Translations under genes and position numbers: made by a program | The notes under the pieces: model-generated | What the model saw: only the letters and a program-made list of their open reading frames with translations | Databases searched by the model: none | Told to the model about the DNA's origin: nothing | Part shown: piece by piece, positions 24,531 through 33,297 of the stretch | How the letters are laid out: every line of letters starts with the position of its first letter | How positions within the stretch are numbered: position 1 is the stretch's first letter | Assembly: GCF_937958975.1 (NCBI RefSeq) | Contig: NZ_CALGRE010000014.1 | Coordinates: 1-64,000 of the forward strand | DNA length: 64,000 nucleotides | Direction of reading: 5' to 3' | Source of the DNA: an uncultured Eubacterium sp. | GTDB taxonomy: Bacteria > Bacillota > Clostridia > Lachnospirales > Lachnospiraceae

Positions 24531-25340
24531 ATGAGATTAGCATCAATATCCAGTGGAAGCAAAGGAAACTGTATTTTGATTGAAAATGCTGAATCAACAG
24601 TAATGCTGGACGCTGGAATTAGCAAAAAGAGAATTGAAGAAGGTCTAAACTTTTTTCATAAAAAACCGGAAGATATCGATGGAATAGTGATTACACATGA
24701 GCATAGCGACCATATAAAGGGATTAGGGGTATTTCTGAGAAAATATAATAAACCGGTTTATGCAACAGAAAAAACAATAGAATACATATTAAATTCATCT
24801 TCCATTGGTAATGTTGATAGTGATTTATTTCACGTTGTTGTTCCGATGAAAGAGTTTCTTGTTGGTGATACACAAATTTTACCGATGCGTATCAGTCATG
24901 ATGCTGTAGACCCTGTTTGCTATAAGTTTATCAGTAACCTTTCGACAGAAGACAAGTCTTGTGCTGTCGTAACAGATTTGGGAGAGAGCAATGATATTCT
25001 TGTCAATCATATAAAAGATATAGATGCTTTGTTGTTGGAATCCAATCATGATATTGGAATGTTGCAGACGGGTCCTTATCCATATTATTTAAAACAACGT
25101 ATTTGGGGAAATAAGGGACATTTGTCTAATGAAGCATGCGGTGACCTGATTAATCAAATAATCAGTGAAAAACTAAAGCATATTATTCTTGGGCATTTAA
25201 GCCATGAAAATAACTATCCGGAATTGGCCTTTCAGGCAGTAAGAAATGAGATAAATTTTGGAATGCATGATTTTTGTGCAGATGATTTAGATTTGAAGGT
25301 GGCTAGTAGAAATGAACCATCGTCCGAGATTGACTTTTAA
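24531..25340 (+). CDS. MBL-fold metallohydrolase, WalJ/YycJ family
   Basis: This is a metallo-beta-lactamase-fold hydrolase of 269 residues. The N-terminus RLASISSGSKGNCILIE is characteristic of the YycJ/WalJ group. The metal-binding motif is ITHEHSDHIKG (about residues 54-64), with further ligands in VVTDLGESN, LLESNHD and LGHLSHEN. Family members are described as putative 5'-3' exonucleases, and walJ in Bacillus sits in the WalKR operon. There is no walKR here, so the link to cell-wall signalling is not supported by context. Confidence 0.85.
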   Translation: MRLASISSGSKGNCILIENAESTVMLDAGISKKRIEEGLNFFHKKPEDIDGIVITHEHSDHIKGLGVFLRKYNKPVYATEKTIEYILNSSSIGNVDSDLFHVVVPMKEFLVGDTQILPMRISHDAVDPVCYKFISNLSTEDKSCAVVTDLGESNDILVNHIKDIDALLLESNHDIGMLQTGPYPYYLKQRIWGNKGHLSNEACGDLINQIISEKLKHIILGHLSHENNYPELAFQAVRNEINFGMHDFCADDLDLKVASRNEPSSEIDF

Positions 25341-25371
25341 TTATATAAAGATAAATTATTAGGAGGATTTT

Positions 25372-25644
25372 ATGAAAAAGACAATTATTACAGTTGTTGG
25401 AAAAGACACAGTAGGTATTATCGCAGGGGTATGTACATATCTTGCGGAAAATAACGTAAATATTCTGGATATTTCTCAGACAATCGTTCAGGAGTATTTT
25501 AATATGATGATGATTGTTGACTGCAACAATGCTTCAAAGCAGGCTCACGAGCTCGCAGATGATTTGGATAAACTGGGAGAAAAAATTGGTGTGAGCATCA
25601 GAATGCAGCATGAAGATATTTTTAACAGTATGCATAGAATATAA
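25372..25644 (+). CDS. ACT domain-containing protein, UPF0237 family
   Basis: This 90-residue protein is a single ACT regulatory domain (TIITVVGKDTVGIIAGVCTY, then NVNILDISQTIVQEYFNM), the fold that binds amino acids in metabolic regulators. UPF0237 proteins are almost always paired with the PFL-like UPF0210 protein, and here the partner starts 27 bases downstream. AGGAGG precedes ATG 25372. It probably senses a ligand for the partner; the ligand is unknown. Confidence 0.92.
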   Translation: MKKTIITVVGKDTVGIIAGVCTYLAENNVNILDISQTIVQEYFNMMMIVDCNNASKQAHELADDLDKLGEKIGVSIRMQHEDIFNSMHRI

Positions 25645-25671
25645 TCGATTGACTGGAAATGGAGAAATACA

Positions 25672-27036
25672 ATGATTAATAAATTTGAAGTAATTGAAAC
25701 CAACAGGATGATTGACAACTACAATCTTGATGTCAGAACGATTACCCTTGGTATTAGTCTCATGGATTGTATCAGTGATAATCTTGAAACCTTAAATAAT
25801 AATATATACAATAAAATAAAAAAACTTGCCGGAAATCTTGTACAGACAGGTGAGGATATTTCAAAGGAATATGGTATCCCTATTGTCAACAAAAGAATTT
25901 CCGTAACGCCAATTGGATTGATTGGTGCAAGTGCATGTAAAACACCTGAAGATTTTGTTACAATTGCTATGACACTCGATAAAGTTGCAAAAGAGGTTGG
26001 CGTGAATTTTCTTGGAGGATATTCTGCATTGGTAAGTAAGGGAATGTCAACGGCGGAAGAAAATTTGATTAAATCAATTCCACAGGCTCTCGCCTGTACA
26101 GAGCGTGTCTGTAGTTCGGTAAATGTTGGTTCCACAAAAACAGGAATCAATATGGACGCAGTCAGACTTATGGGAGAAATTGTATTAAAGACAGCAGAGG
26201 CAACAAAGGAACAGGATTCTCTGGGCTGTGCAAAGCTTGTCGTGTTTTGTAATGCACCGGATGACAATCCGTTTATGGCAGGAGCTTTTCACGGTGTGAC
26301 AGAGGCAGATGCGGTAATTAATGTGGGTGTTTCAGGACCGGGTGTAGTAAGACATGCATTGAAGAAGGTGAGAGGAGAAAACTTTGAAATTCTCTGTGAT
26401 ACAATTAAGAAAACGGCATTTAAGATTACAAGAGTCGGTCAGTTGGTTGCAAAAGAAGCTTCTAAGAGATTAAATATACCTTTTGGAATTATCGATTTAT
26501 CTCTTGCGCCTACTCCGGCAATTGGTGACAGTGTTGCAGATATTTTGGAAGAAATCGGTTTACAGAGAGCGGGAGCTCCGGGAACGACGGCAGCGCTTGC
26601 TATGCTTAATGACCAGGTGAAAAAGGGTGGTGTCATGGCATCCTCTTATGTGGGTGGTCTCAGCGGTGCATTTATTCCGGTCAGCGAAGACCAGGGAATG
26701 ATTGATGCGGTCAAGGAAGGAGCTTTAACGCTTGAAAAATTAGAAGCTATGACTTGTGTATGTTCTGTGGGGCTTGATATGATTGCTGTTCCGGGAGATA
26801 CCAAAGCAACGACGATTGCTGGAATTATTGCAGACGAATCTGCAATTGGTATGGTAAATCAGAAAACGACGGCAGTTAGAATTATTCCGGTAATAGGGAA
26901 AAGCGTAGGTGAAACGGTAGAGTTTGGAGGACTCTTGGGATATGCTCCTATTATGCCTGTGAATAACTTTGCCTGTGATAATTTTGTAAATAGAACTGGT
27001 AGAATACCTGCACCAATTCATAGTTTCAAAAATTAA
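25672..27036 (+). CDS. PFL family protein, UPF0210 (DUF711)
   Basis: This is a 454-residue protein of the DUF711/UPF0210 family, whose structure resembles pyruvate-formate lyase-like barrels but whose reaction is unknown. Visible conserved stretches are [16 protein letters not shown] near the N-terminus, [13 protein letters not shown] (about residue 114), [29 protein letters not shown], and [20 protein letters not shown] towards the end, then [11 protein letters not shown]. No radical-SAM or glycyl-radical motif is seen. It forms a two-gene unit with the ACT protein. The hairpin at 27053 separates it from convergent tmcAL. Confidence 0.9.
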   Translation: MINKFEVIETNRMIDNYNLDVRTITLGISLMDCISDNLETLNNNIYNKIKKLAGNLVQTGEDISKEYGIPIVNKRISVTPIGLIGASACKTPEDFVTIAMTLDKVAKEVGVNFLGGYSALVSKGMSTAEENLIKSIPQALACTERVCSSVNVGSTKTGINMDAVRLMGEIVLKTAEATKEQDSLGCAKLVVFCNAPDDNPFMAGAFHGVTEADAVINVGVSGPGVVRHALKKVRGENFEILCDTIKKTAFKITRVGQLVAKEASKRLNIPFGIIDLSLAPTPAIGDSVADILEEIGLQRAGAPGTTAALAMLNDQVKKGGVMASSYVGGLSGAFIPVSEDQGMIDAVKEGALTLEKLEAMTCVCSVGLDMIAVPGDTKATTIAGIIADESAIGMVNQKTTAVRIIPVIGKSVGETVEFGGLLGYAPIMPVNNFACDNFVNRTGRIPAPIHSFKN

Positions 27037-27052
27037 TAAAAATAGTTGAAGC

Positions 27053-27088
27053 AAGGGATATTATGACTTTTCTGTTATAATATCCCTT
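27053..27088. terminator. Hairpin between convergent genes
   Basis: The 12-bp perfect stem AAGGGATATTAT/ATAATATCCCTT (27053-27064, 27077-27088) has a 12-nt loop. It lies between the ends of the UPF0210 gene and tmcAL. Neither side has a strong T-run, so termination efficiency is uncertain. Confidence 0.55.
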
Positions 27089-27144
27089 ATTGTGATTGTA
27101 AGTTCGATAATAGAGGGTTATATGAATACAAACGGGAGGAGGTA

Positions 27145-28374
27145 TTATAAGATAAAAATTTCCCGTTCAAATTCTGTGGGTAATTCTATTTTATATTTGT
27201 TCATAAAAACCATTCGGTAGAGTGAGTCGGCCTGCAAATTGATATCAAGCATTTTTTTTGACAATATATCACAATGGTTATAGTAGTCTGAAAATTTACC
27301 GATAATATCTATTGTGCTGTTTTTTTTGATTAGAGACAATATGTTTGACTTTTTATGAAAACCCAATAATCTTCCATAAAATATAAAATTATTCTGAATA
27401 AACTGTTCCATATCTTCTTTCGTAATTTCTAATACAATATGACAGAGTCCCCTTGATATTCTGGAAAAAGTATAGTTTTTTGAGTGTAATGTAGAAATAA
27501 AACTGTTTATGTCCATAAAAGTATATTTTAATTTGGTGATTCGATTGGATAAAAATTGGGTGATATCGTAGTATTTTTCAAAATCATTTTCCGAAATCAG
27601 TTTATAACCTACAATTTTGTTAAAATCTTCGGGGATAATAAATTTATTATCCTTTAGAAAGGCATGCGTATTTTCAGGTATAAATTTGCGAATACTATTT
27701 ATATGATTACTCATGATTTCCTGACGGATACCGGTTGCAGAAGCAAAATCTGCCTTAAGTATTGTTGAATGATATCCGGCGCCAATTCTTTGAATAAATA
27801 CTGGTTCAATAGAAGTATTTAGCTTTTTCATTGCCTTTAAATACTCAATTGCCAATATATTATTTGGAGTGGATAGAATATTAGCTATTTCGTTGTTATC
27901 TGCCAAAATACAACTAAAATCAAGATAGTTTTTTAGAGCATATAATCTTGCTGTAGGGAAAGATACACCGGTTTTTAGCTGTTTTGAAAGATATGTTTTA
28001 TATTCCTCCGGTTCATTTGCAAGTATAGAGGCTATCAGCTCTAGCATTTTTGTATTTGTAGTTTCACAGCCAAAGCACAAATAATCAATACAATTTAATT
28101 TGGATAGAAAGGCAACGGAAGCGGTGGCAAATAGTTCAGCAGATGCAGTGGAATAACAGACCGGAAGCTCAAAAACGGCATCTGCACCGTTTAATACTGC
28201 CATTTTCGCTCTGAGTGTCTTGTCAAAAACAGCAGGCATTCCCCTTTGTACATAGTTACCGCTGCAAATAACAACAACATTGTCGGCATTTGTTGTTTTT
28301 CTGGCGGTTTCTATGAGATACTTATGACCGTTATGAAACGGATTAAATTCTGCGATGATTCCTACTGTTTTCAT
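27145..28374 (-). CDS. tmcAL: tRNA(Met) cytidine acetate ligase
   Basis: TmcAL (formerly YlbM) is a nucleotidyltransferase-fold enzyme that activates acetate with ATP and acetylates the wobble cytidine of elongator tRNA-Met. The N-terminal motif GIIAEFNPFHNGHKYLIE holds the HxGH-type site. ICSGNYVQRGMPAVFDK, GADAVFELPV and FASATGIRQEI follow in the usual order. At 409 residues it is full length. It is divergent from pta, and Bacillus also places it in the ylb region near coaD and ylbJ. Making acetate-dependent tRNA next to pta-ackA is an intriguing but possibly accidental pairing. Confidence 0.9.
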   Translation of the reverse strand: MKTVGIIAEFNPFHNGHKYLIETARKTTNADNVVVICSGNYVQRGMPAVFDKTLRAKMAVLNGADAVFELPVCYSTASAELFATASVAFLSKLNCIDYLCFGCETTNTKMLELIASILANEPEEYKTYLSKQLKTGVSFPTARLYALKNYLDFSCILADNNEIANILSTPNNILAIEYLKAMKKLNTSIEPVFIQRIGAGYHSTILKADFASATGIRQEIMSNHINSIRKFIPENTHAFLKDNKFIIPEDFNKIVGYKLISENDFEKYYDITQFLSNRITKLKYTFMDINSFISTLHSKNYTFSRISRGLCHIVLEITKEDMEQFIQNNFIFYGRLLGFHKKSNILSLIKKNSTIDIIGKFSDYYNHCDILSKKMLDINLQADSLYRMVFMNKYKIELPTEFEREIFIL

Positions 28375-28406
28375 AATTTTTACCTTTACTTTTAATAAAA
28401 TATTTT

Positions 28407-28424
28407 GTACGTTTAAGTACGTTT
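28407..28424 (-). repeat. Tandem GTACGTTT repeat upstream of tmcAL
   Basis: GTACGTTT occurs at 28407-28414 and 28417-28424, exactly 10 bases apart, 33 bases upstream of the tmcAL start codon. One helical turn of spacing is compatible with a cooperative binding site. No protein can be assigned. Confidence 0.35.
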
Positions 28425-28477
28425 TTATTTTAACATTATTCCGTTATTCAATCAATTCATTGATAATTAAATTGTTG

Positions 28478-28506
28478 TTGTGTATTGAAAAAAGGTATAT
28501 TATAAT
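28478..28506 (+). promoter_or_regulatory. Likely pta-ackA promoter
   Basis: TATAAT at 28501-28506 is a perfect -10 box. The -35 at 17-base spacing (TTGTGT, 28478-28483) matches only partly. The start codon of pta is 48 bases downstream. Confidence 0.5.
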
Positions 28507-28553
28507 AATTTGTATGATTGGAAAATATATGAAGAAACGAGGGAAAAGGTATT

Positions 28554-29549
28554 ATGGGTTTTATCGGGCATTTAAAGGACAAAGCGAGACTTGATAGAAA
28601 GACAATTGTTCTTCCGGAGGGTATGGACAAGCGTACTTATGAAGCGGCAGAACAGATTATCCGGGAAGATTTTGCAGATATTATTCTGCTCGCTACAGAG
28701 GAAGAAGTCGCAAAATATGGAAAAGACTATGATATAAAAGGTATTACGATAATTAATCCGAGAAAATATGAAAAAACAGTAGATTATGCTGAGGACTTTT
28801 ATCAATTGAGAAAAGCAAAGGGAATGACAAAAGAACAGGCATATGCAATTTTAGTCAGTGATTATATGTATTTTGCATGTATGATGGTCAGGGCTGGAGA
28901 TGCGGACGGAGTTGTATCAGGAGCATGCCATTCCTCAGCAAATACATTAAGACCATCACTGCAAATTATAAAAACTAAGCCCGGCAGTAAACTTGTCTCA
29001 GCCTTTTTTGTGATTTGTGTTCCGAATAAAGAAATGGGAAGTGATGGTGTATTTGTCATGGGAGATTGTGGATTAAATCAGAATCCGAACCCGACACAGC
29101 TCGCAGATATTGCGGCAAGCAGTGCACAGTCTTTTGAATATCTTGTAGGCGAGAAGGCAAGAGTGGCAATGTTATCACATTCGTCTCATGGAAGTGCTGC
29201 TCATAATGACGTAGATAAGGTTGTGGAAGCGACAAAAATAGCCAAGAAGGAATATCCACAATACTTAATTGACGGAGAATTACAGACAGACGCAGCGCTT
29301 GTACCGGAAATTGCAGAGTTTAAGGCGCCGGGAAGTCCGGTAGCGGGAAAAGCGAATGTGTTAGTGTTTCCGGATTTGGATGCCGGGAATATTGGATATA
29401 AATTATTACAGAGATTAGGACAGGCAGAAGCATATGGTCCTCTGTGTCAGGGAATTGCAAAGCCAATCAATGACTTATCAAGAGGATGCAGCGCCAGAGA
29501 TATTGTCGGCGTTGTGGCAATTACTGCTGTACAAGCGCAGATTGATTAA
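28554..29549 (+). CDS. pta: Phosphate acetyltransferase
   Basis: Pta exchanges CoA for phosphate on acetyl-CoA to give acetyl phosphate, the first half of the acetate fermentation branch. The 331-residue short form lacks the N-terminal regulatory domains of E. coli Pta. Typical stretches are TIVLPEGMDKRTYEAAEQI, RAGDADGVVSGACHSSANTL, MLSHSSHGSA and the C-terminal NVLVFPDLDAGNIGYKLLQR. AAAGG precedes ATG 28554. ackA follows after 17 bases and completes ATP formation. Confidence 0.96.
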   Translation: MGFIGHLKDKARLDRKTIVLPEGMDKRTYEAAEQIIREDFADIILLATEEEVAKYGKDYDIKGITIINPRKYEKTVDYAEDFYQLRKAKGMTKEQAYAILVSDYMYFACMMVRAGDADGVVSGACHSSANTLRPSLQIIKTKPGSKLVSAFFVICVPNKEMGSDGVFVMGDCGLNQNPNPTQLADIAASSAQSFEYLVGEKARVAMLSHSSHGSAAHNDVDKVVEATKIAKKEYPQYLIDGELQTDAALVPEIAEFKAPGSPVAGKANVLVFPDLDAGNIGYKLLQRLGQAEAYGPLCQGIAKPINDLSRGCSARDIVGVVAITAVQAQID

Positions 29550-29566
29550 TTTAGTAGGAGTTTGAA

Positions 29567-30760
29567 ATGGAAGTTTTAGTTATAAATTGTGGCAGCTCGT
29601 CATTAAAATTTCAGTTGATAGATTCTGAAAATGAGAGAGTTTTAGCTAAGGGACTATGCGAAAGAATCGGAATGGAAGGAAGCTCTATCACATATGAGAG
29701 TATACAGTGTGATAAGAGTACAAAAGAAGTGGAGATGCCAACTCATAATGAGGCAATGAATGCTGTCATTTCAGTTTTGACAGATGAAGAAACAGGCGTA
29801 ATTCAAGATATGAGTGAAGTAAAGGCTGTAGGACATAGAGTGGTTCATGGAGGAGAATTTTTCTCCCAATCTGTATTGGTAACAGAAGAGGTTCTAGACA
29901 AAATTGAGCAATGCAATTATCTTGCACCGCTTCACAATCCTGCAAATATTATTGGTATAAAAGCGTGTATGGAAATTATGAGGGATACACCAAATGTGGC
30001 TGTTTTTGATACGGCATTTCATCAGACGATGCCCGAAAAAGCATATCTGTATGCACTACCGAGAGAATATTATGATAAATATAAAATAAGAAGATATGGA
30101 TTTCATGGTACATCACATAGCTATGTATCTAAAAGAGCAGCTGAAATTGTTGGACAGCCATACAAAAAATTAAAGACAATTGTATGTCATCTTGGAAATG
30201 GAGCAAGTATTTGTGCGGTGGATTGCGGAAATTCTGTTGACACCAGCATGGGCCTGACACCGCTTGCAGGTGTAATTATGGGAACTCGTTCCGGAGATAT
30301 TGATCCGGGGATTATTGAGGTTATTGCACAACATACAAATAAAAACATTTCTGAGATTATAAATATGCTAAATAAAGAGTCGGGGATTGCCGGTCTCTCA
30401 GGTGTGTCCAGTGATTTTAGGGATATTATAAAGGCGATTGACGAAGGAGATGTAAATGCAAAATCTGCATTTGATGCATATGTTCATAATGTAGTAAAAT
30501 ATATAGGAAGTTACGTTGCTGTCATGAATGGTGTGGACATGATTGTTTTCACCGCAGGTGTTGGTGAGAATAACGGACGTGTGAGAGAAGCAGTTTGCGA
30601 ATATTTTGGATACCTTGGTATTGAAATAGATGATAAGGCAAACGAAAAACGTGGGGAAGAGATTATGATTTCTACGCCAGATTCTAAAGTCAAAGTTTAT
30701 GTAATACCTACAAATGAAGAATTGGCAATCGCGAGAGAGACAGTAGAAATTCTAAAATAA
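29567..30760 (+). CDS. ackA: Acetate kinase
   Basis: AckA converts acetyl phosphate and ADP to acetate and ATP by substrate-level phosphorylation. It has the ASKHA fold. The N-terminal VLVINCGSSSLKFQLID binds phosphate. GHRVVHGGE, DTAFHQTMP, RRYGFHGTSHSYV (catalytic His region) and CHLGNGASICAV are all present, with TAGVGEN near the C-terminus. The 397-residue length is standard. AGGAG precedes ATG 29567. The pair is separated from the next operon by a strong new promoter. Confidence 0.97.
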   Translation: MEVLVINCGSSSLKFQLIDSENERVLAKGLCERIGMEGSSITYESIQCDKSTKEVEMPTHNEAMNAVISVLTDEETGVIQDMSEVKAVGHRVVHGGEFFSQSVLVTEEVLDKIEQCNYLAPLHNPANIIGIKACMEIMRDTPNVAVFDTAFHQTMPEKAYLYALPREYYDKYKIRRYGFHGTSHSYVSKRAAEIVGQPYKKLKTIVCHLGNGASICAVDCGNSVDTSMGLTPLAGVIMGTRSGDIDPGIIEVIAQHTNKNISEIINMLNKESGIAGLSGVSSDFRDIIKAIDEGDVNAKSAFDAYVHNVVKYIGSYVAVMNGVDMIVFTAGVGENNGRVREAVCEYFGYLGIEIDDKANEKRGEEIMISTPDSKVKVYVIPTNEELAIARETVEILK

Positions 30761-30770
30761 AATAAGTATC

Positions 30771-30799
30771 TTGACAAAAATATAACAGATATGTATAAT
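30771..30799 (+). promoter_or_regulatory. Consensus vegetative promoter for yceD-rpmF
   Basis: TTGACA (30771-30776), 17 bases, TATAAT (30794-30799) is a perfect sigma-A consensus promoter 29 bases before the start codon, as expected for a ribosomal-protein transcript. Confidence 0.9.
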
Positions 30800-30828
30800 T
30801 GTTAAGGTGTCTTTGAAGAAGGAAGATT

Positions 30829-31353
30829 ATGTTAATTGATTTATACGAATTATTACAGGAAGAAGACGGTCACAGAAGCGTCGAACCAAAACTCGAAATC
30901 AGTGAGTTTAAACTGAAAAAGGAATGTTTTCCTATCAAAAACAGTAAGATAAACATGTCGTTTCACAATAAAGGAAAAAAGCATATTGCTTTTCAATGCA
31001 TCGGAAGTGTTACCTTAATAATTCCGTGTGATAAGTGTTTAGAGCCTGTAGATTATAAGATTAATATAGAGTGTTTCAAAGATTTGGATATGAATAAGAC
31101 TTCAGAACAAAAGATTGCCGAATTAGATGAAGAAGTTTATCTGGAAGGAACTAAGTTTGATACTGAGGTATTTATTTATAACGAGATTCTGGTTAGTTTA
31201 CCTATGAAAGTTCTATGCAAAGAAGATTGCAGAGGAATTTGCAATAGATGCGGCGCTAATCTCAATATGGGAGCCTGCAAGTGCGATGACGCAGAACCAG
31301 GTACGGGAATGTCGAAAATTTTAGATGTTTTTAATCAGTTTAAGGAGGTGTAA
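30829..31353 (+). CDS. YceD/DUF177 family protein
   Basis: This 174-residue protein belongs to the DUF177 (YceD) family, which is nearly always encoded just upstream of rpmF. Homologues are linked to 23S rRNA accumulation or 50S assembly. The central CDKCLEPVDYKI (about residue 65) and the C-terminal CxxxC-type cluster LCKEDCRGICNRCGANLN are typical and may bind zinc. The C-terminal GTGMSKILDVFNQF is also conserved. It is 3 bases from rpmF, whose AGGAGG ribosome binding site overlaps its end. Confidence 0.9.
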   Translation: MLIDLYELLQEEDGHRSVEPKLEISEFKLKKECFPIKNSKINMSFHNKGKKHIAFQCIGSVTLIIPCDKCLEPVDYKINIECFKDLDMNKTSEQKIAELDEEVYLEGTKFDTEVFIYNEILVSLPMKVLCKEDCRGICNRCGANLNMGACKCDDAEPGTGMSKILDVFNQFKEV

Positions 31354-31356
31354 ACC

Positions 31357-31536
31357 ATGTCTATCTGTCCAAAGAACAAATCTTCTAAAGGAAGAAGAGA
31401 TAAGAGAAGAGCTAACTGGAAGATGTCAGCTCCAAATCTTGTTAAGTGCAGTAAGTGTGGAGCTTTGATGATGCCACATAGAGTGTGCAAGGCTTGTGGA
31501 AGCTACAACAAAAAAGAAATTGTTTCAGTTGACTAA
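31357..31536 (+). CDS. rpmF: 50S ribosomal protein L32
   Basis: This 59-residue protein starts MSICPKNKSSKGRRDKRRAN and continues WKMSAPNLVKCSKCG, the standard L32 layout. A zinc ribbon of two CxxC pairs (CSKCG and CKACG) is intact, so this is the zinc-binding C+ form. AGGAGG at 31343-31348 precedes ATG 31357. In many Clostridia plsX follows directly. Here a terminator and an unrelated membrane-protein gene intervene. Confidence 0.97.
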   Translation: MSICPKNKSSKGRRDKRRANWKMSAPNLVKCSKCGALMMPHRVCKACGSYNKKEIVSVD

Positions 31537-31541
31537 TTATA

Positions 31542-31578
31542 AAAATAAGACTTTGTGGAAGACACAAAGTCTTATTTT
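31542..31578 (+). terminator. Rho-independent terminator after rpmF
   Basis: A perfect 16-bp stem (31542-31557 with 31563-31578) closes a GAAGA loop and ends in TTTT. Confidence 0.9.
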
Positions 31579-31661
31579 ATGTAATCGTAACGAGATGATT
31601 ATGTTATAAATTGGTGGTAATACTTTATAAAGGAATCAAAAAATAATATGGAGTATAGAAT

Positions 31662-33185
31662 ATGAAAAAGAATTGTGTAAAATTAAAAGATAAAAAATTG
31701 CAGATAATCATGTTATTTTCAATATTATATATGATTATGCTTATATTTAACCCGCGTAATCTTGATGATTGGGCTTGGGGAACGAAAACAGGAATAGAAC
31801 GTCTGCAACATGGATTTCAAGGATATAACGGTAGATATCTTAGTAATATAATTACCTTAATTTTTACAAGAATGCCTTCAATCCTATTTGCTATGATAGG
31901 AGCATTGATTGTTTTTACTATTTTGTATCAAATTTCAAAATTGGCACGAAAAAGTATTTTAATATTAGTGCCGGTTGTGCTGATTCTATTGATGCCGAGA
32001 AACACTTTTGTACAAACTTTCGGATGGGTGTCAGGTTTTACAAATTATGTGATTTCACTTATGATGATAATAACTTATTTGTTATTTTTGAAAAAATACT
32101 ACAGTTATAAAAAAATATCTGTGAAAATGGCAGTATTTCTTTTGGTTTCGGGCATTGGAGTACAACTTATATTGGAGAATACAACAATATTTTTTGTATT
32201 AGCTGGTGTATTTTGTATTATATGGAGTGTTTATTATAATAAAAAAATGAATTTCCATTATCTATCATTATTTATCGGAAATATAATTGGAATGATTATA
32301 ATGTTTACCAATTCAGCATATTTAAGCGCTGCAATTGATAATGGAAAGACATATAAGAAAATAGATATAGACTTTGATAGAAAGTCTTTTATACAACAGA
32401 CATGGAAAAGTTTTTCTGGCAAAATAATAAAATATTGGTTTACGGAAAATATTTGGCTTATTATTGTCTTGGGATTGACTATGATTGGCTTTTGTATCGT
32501 TGTTGATATGAAATTTAAAAGAGTACTTTTAGGTATATTTTCGGCGATGACGGCAATGTTTTTTCTAAATAGTGTAGATGCTGATCAAACTTTTTATTTT
32601 CCTTCTATCAATAGTTTAAAGGCAGTTGCAATTATCATCTTTTGCCTGGCAATGGTAGCAGCGATAGCACTGGGGATTAAAAATTCCAAAGAGAAATTAA
32701 TTTTATTAGTGACATTGTTATCCCAAATTCCATTAGTATTGCCATTGATTGTATCTGAGCCGGTAAATGCAAGATGTTTTATGAACAGTTATGTAATGTT
32801 TGCCGTTTTTGAGATGCAATTGATTTACTACATTGTGGAATATACTGAAAATAGATTCCAAAGAGATGATTTTTGTAATATGAAAAAGAATATTTGTAAA
32901 TATTCTTTTCTTGTGGCAGCGTGTTTTATTCTATTTAGATTTGGCATGGATACAAACGGTTGTATTTTTATAAAGAAAGCTTTATCAGAAAGAAATAATT
33001 ATATTGAAAAGATGGTCAGTGAGGGGAAAGAAAACTTTATTGTACCGTATATTCCGATGTCTGGCTTATATTGCGTAAATATGAATCCAAAGGATGAGAA
33101 CTGGCAGGAGTGTTATAATGATTATTATGGTTTTCCGAGTAATATACGATACACATATATTAATTATTGGGAGTGGGAAAAATAA
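31662..33185 (+). CDS. Polytopic membrane protein, GT-C/DUF6056-like
   Basis: This 507-residue protein has about ten or more hydrophobic helices. An early acidic loop after the first helix (NPRNLDDWAWGTKTGIERL) and QGYNGRYLSNIITL resemble the first extracellular loop of GT-C-type glycosyltransferases and DUF6056 proteins, where Asp residues bind the lipid-linked sugar donor. A non-membrane C-terminal segment (PYIPMSGLYCVNMNPKDENW) follows. A role in decorating a wall polymer or surface glycan is inferred. It stands alone between the rpmF terminator and the plsX promoter, so it looks inserted. TGGAG at 31650-31654 precedes ATG 31662. Confidence 0.65.
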   Translation: MKKNCVKLKDKKLQIIMLFSILYMIMLIFNPRNLDDWAWGTKTGIERLQHGFQGYNGRYLSNIITLIFTRMPSILFAMIGALIVFTILYQISKLARKSILILVPVVLILLMPRNTFVQTFGWVSGFTNYVISLMMIITYLLFLKKYYSYKKISVKMAVFLLVSGIGVQLILENTTIFFVLAGVFCIIWSVYYNKKMNFHYLSLFIGNIIGMIIMFTNSAYLSAAIDNGKTYKKIDIDFDRKSFIQQTWKSFSGKIIKYWFTENIWLIIVLGLTMIGFCIVVDMKFKRVLLGIFSAMTAMFFLNSVDADQTFYFPSINSLKAVAIIIFCLAMVAAIALGIKNSKEKLILLVTLLSQIPLVLPLIVSEPVNARCFMNSYVMFAVFEMQLIYYIVEYTENRFQRDDFCNMKKNICKYSFLVAACFILFRFGMDTNGCIFIKKALSERNNYIEKMVSEGKENFIVPYIPMSGLYCVNMNPKDENWQECYNDYYGFPSNIRYTYINYWEWEK

Positions 33186-33240
33186 GATTATAATAAATAA
33201 GAGCTTTGGGGTCTATCGGTGTTGAAAACTTTCTTTATTC

Positions 33241-33269
33241 TTGATTTTACGGCCATTTTTTAGTATATT
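33241..33269 (+). promoter_or_regulatory. Promoter upstream of plsX
   Basis: TTGATT (33241-33246), a 17-base spacer and TATATT (33264-33269) lie 28 bases before ATG 33298. It would restore expression of plsX onward after the inserted membrane-protein gene. Confidence 0.55.
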
Positions 33270-33297
33270 ATCATTATGCGAAAAAGGAGGACATACA

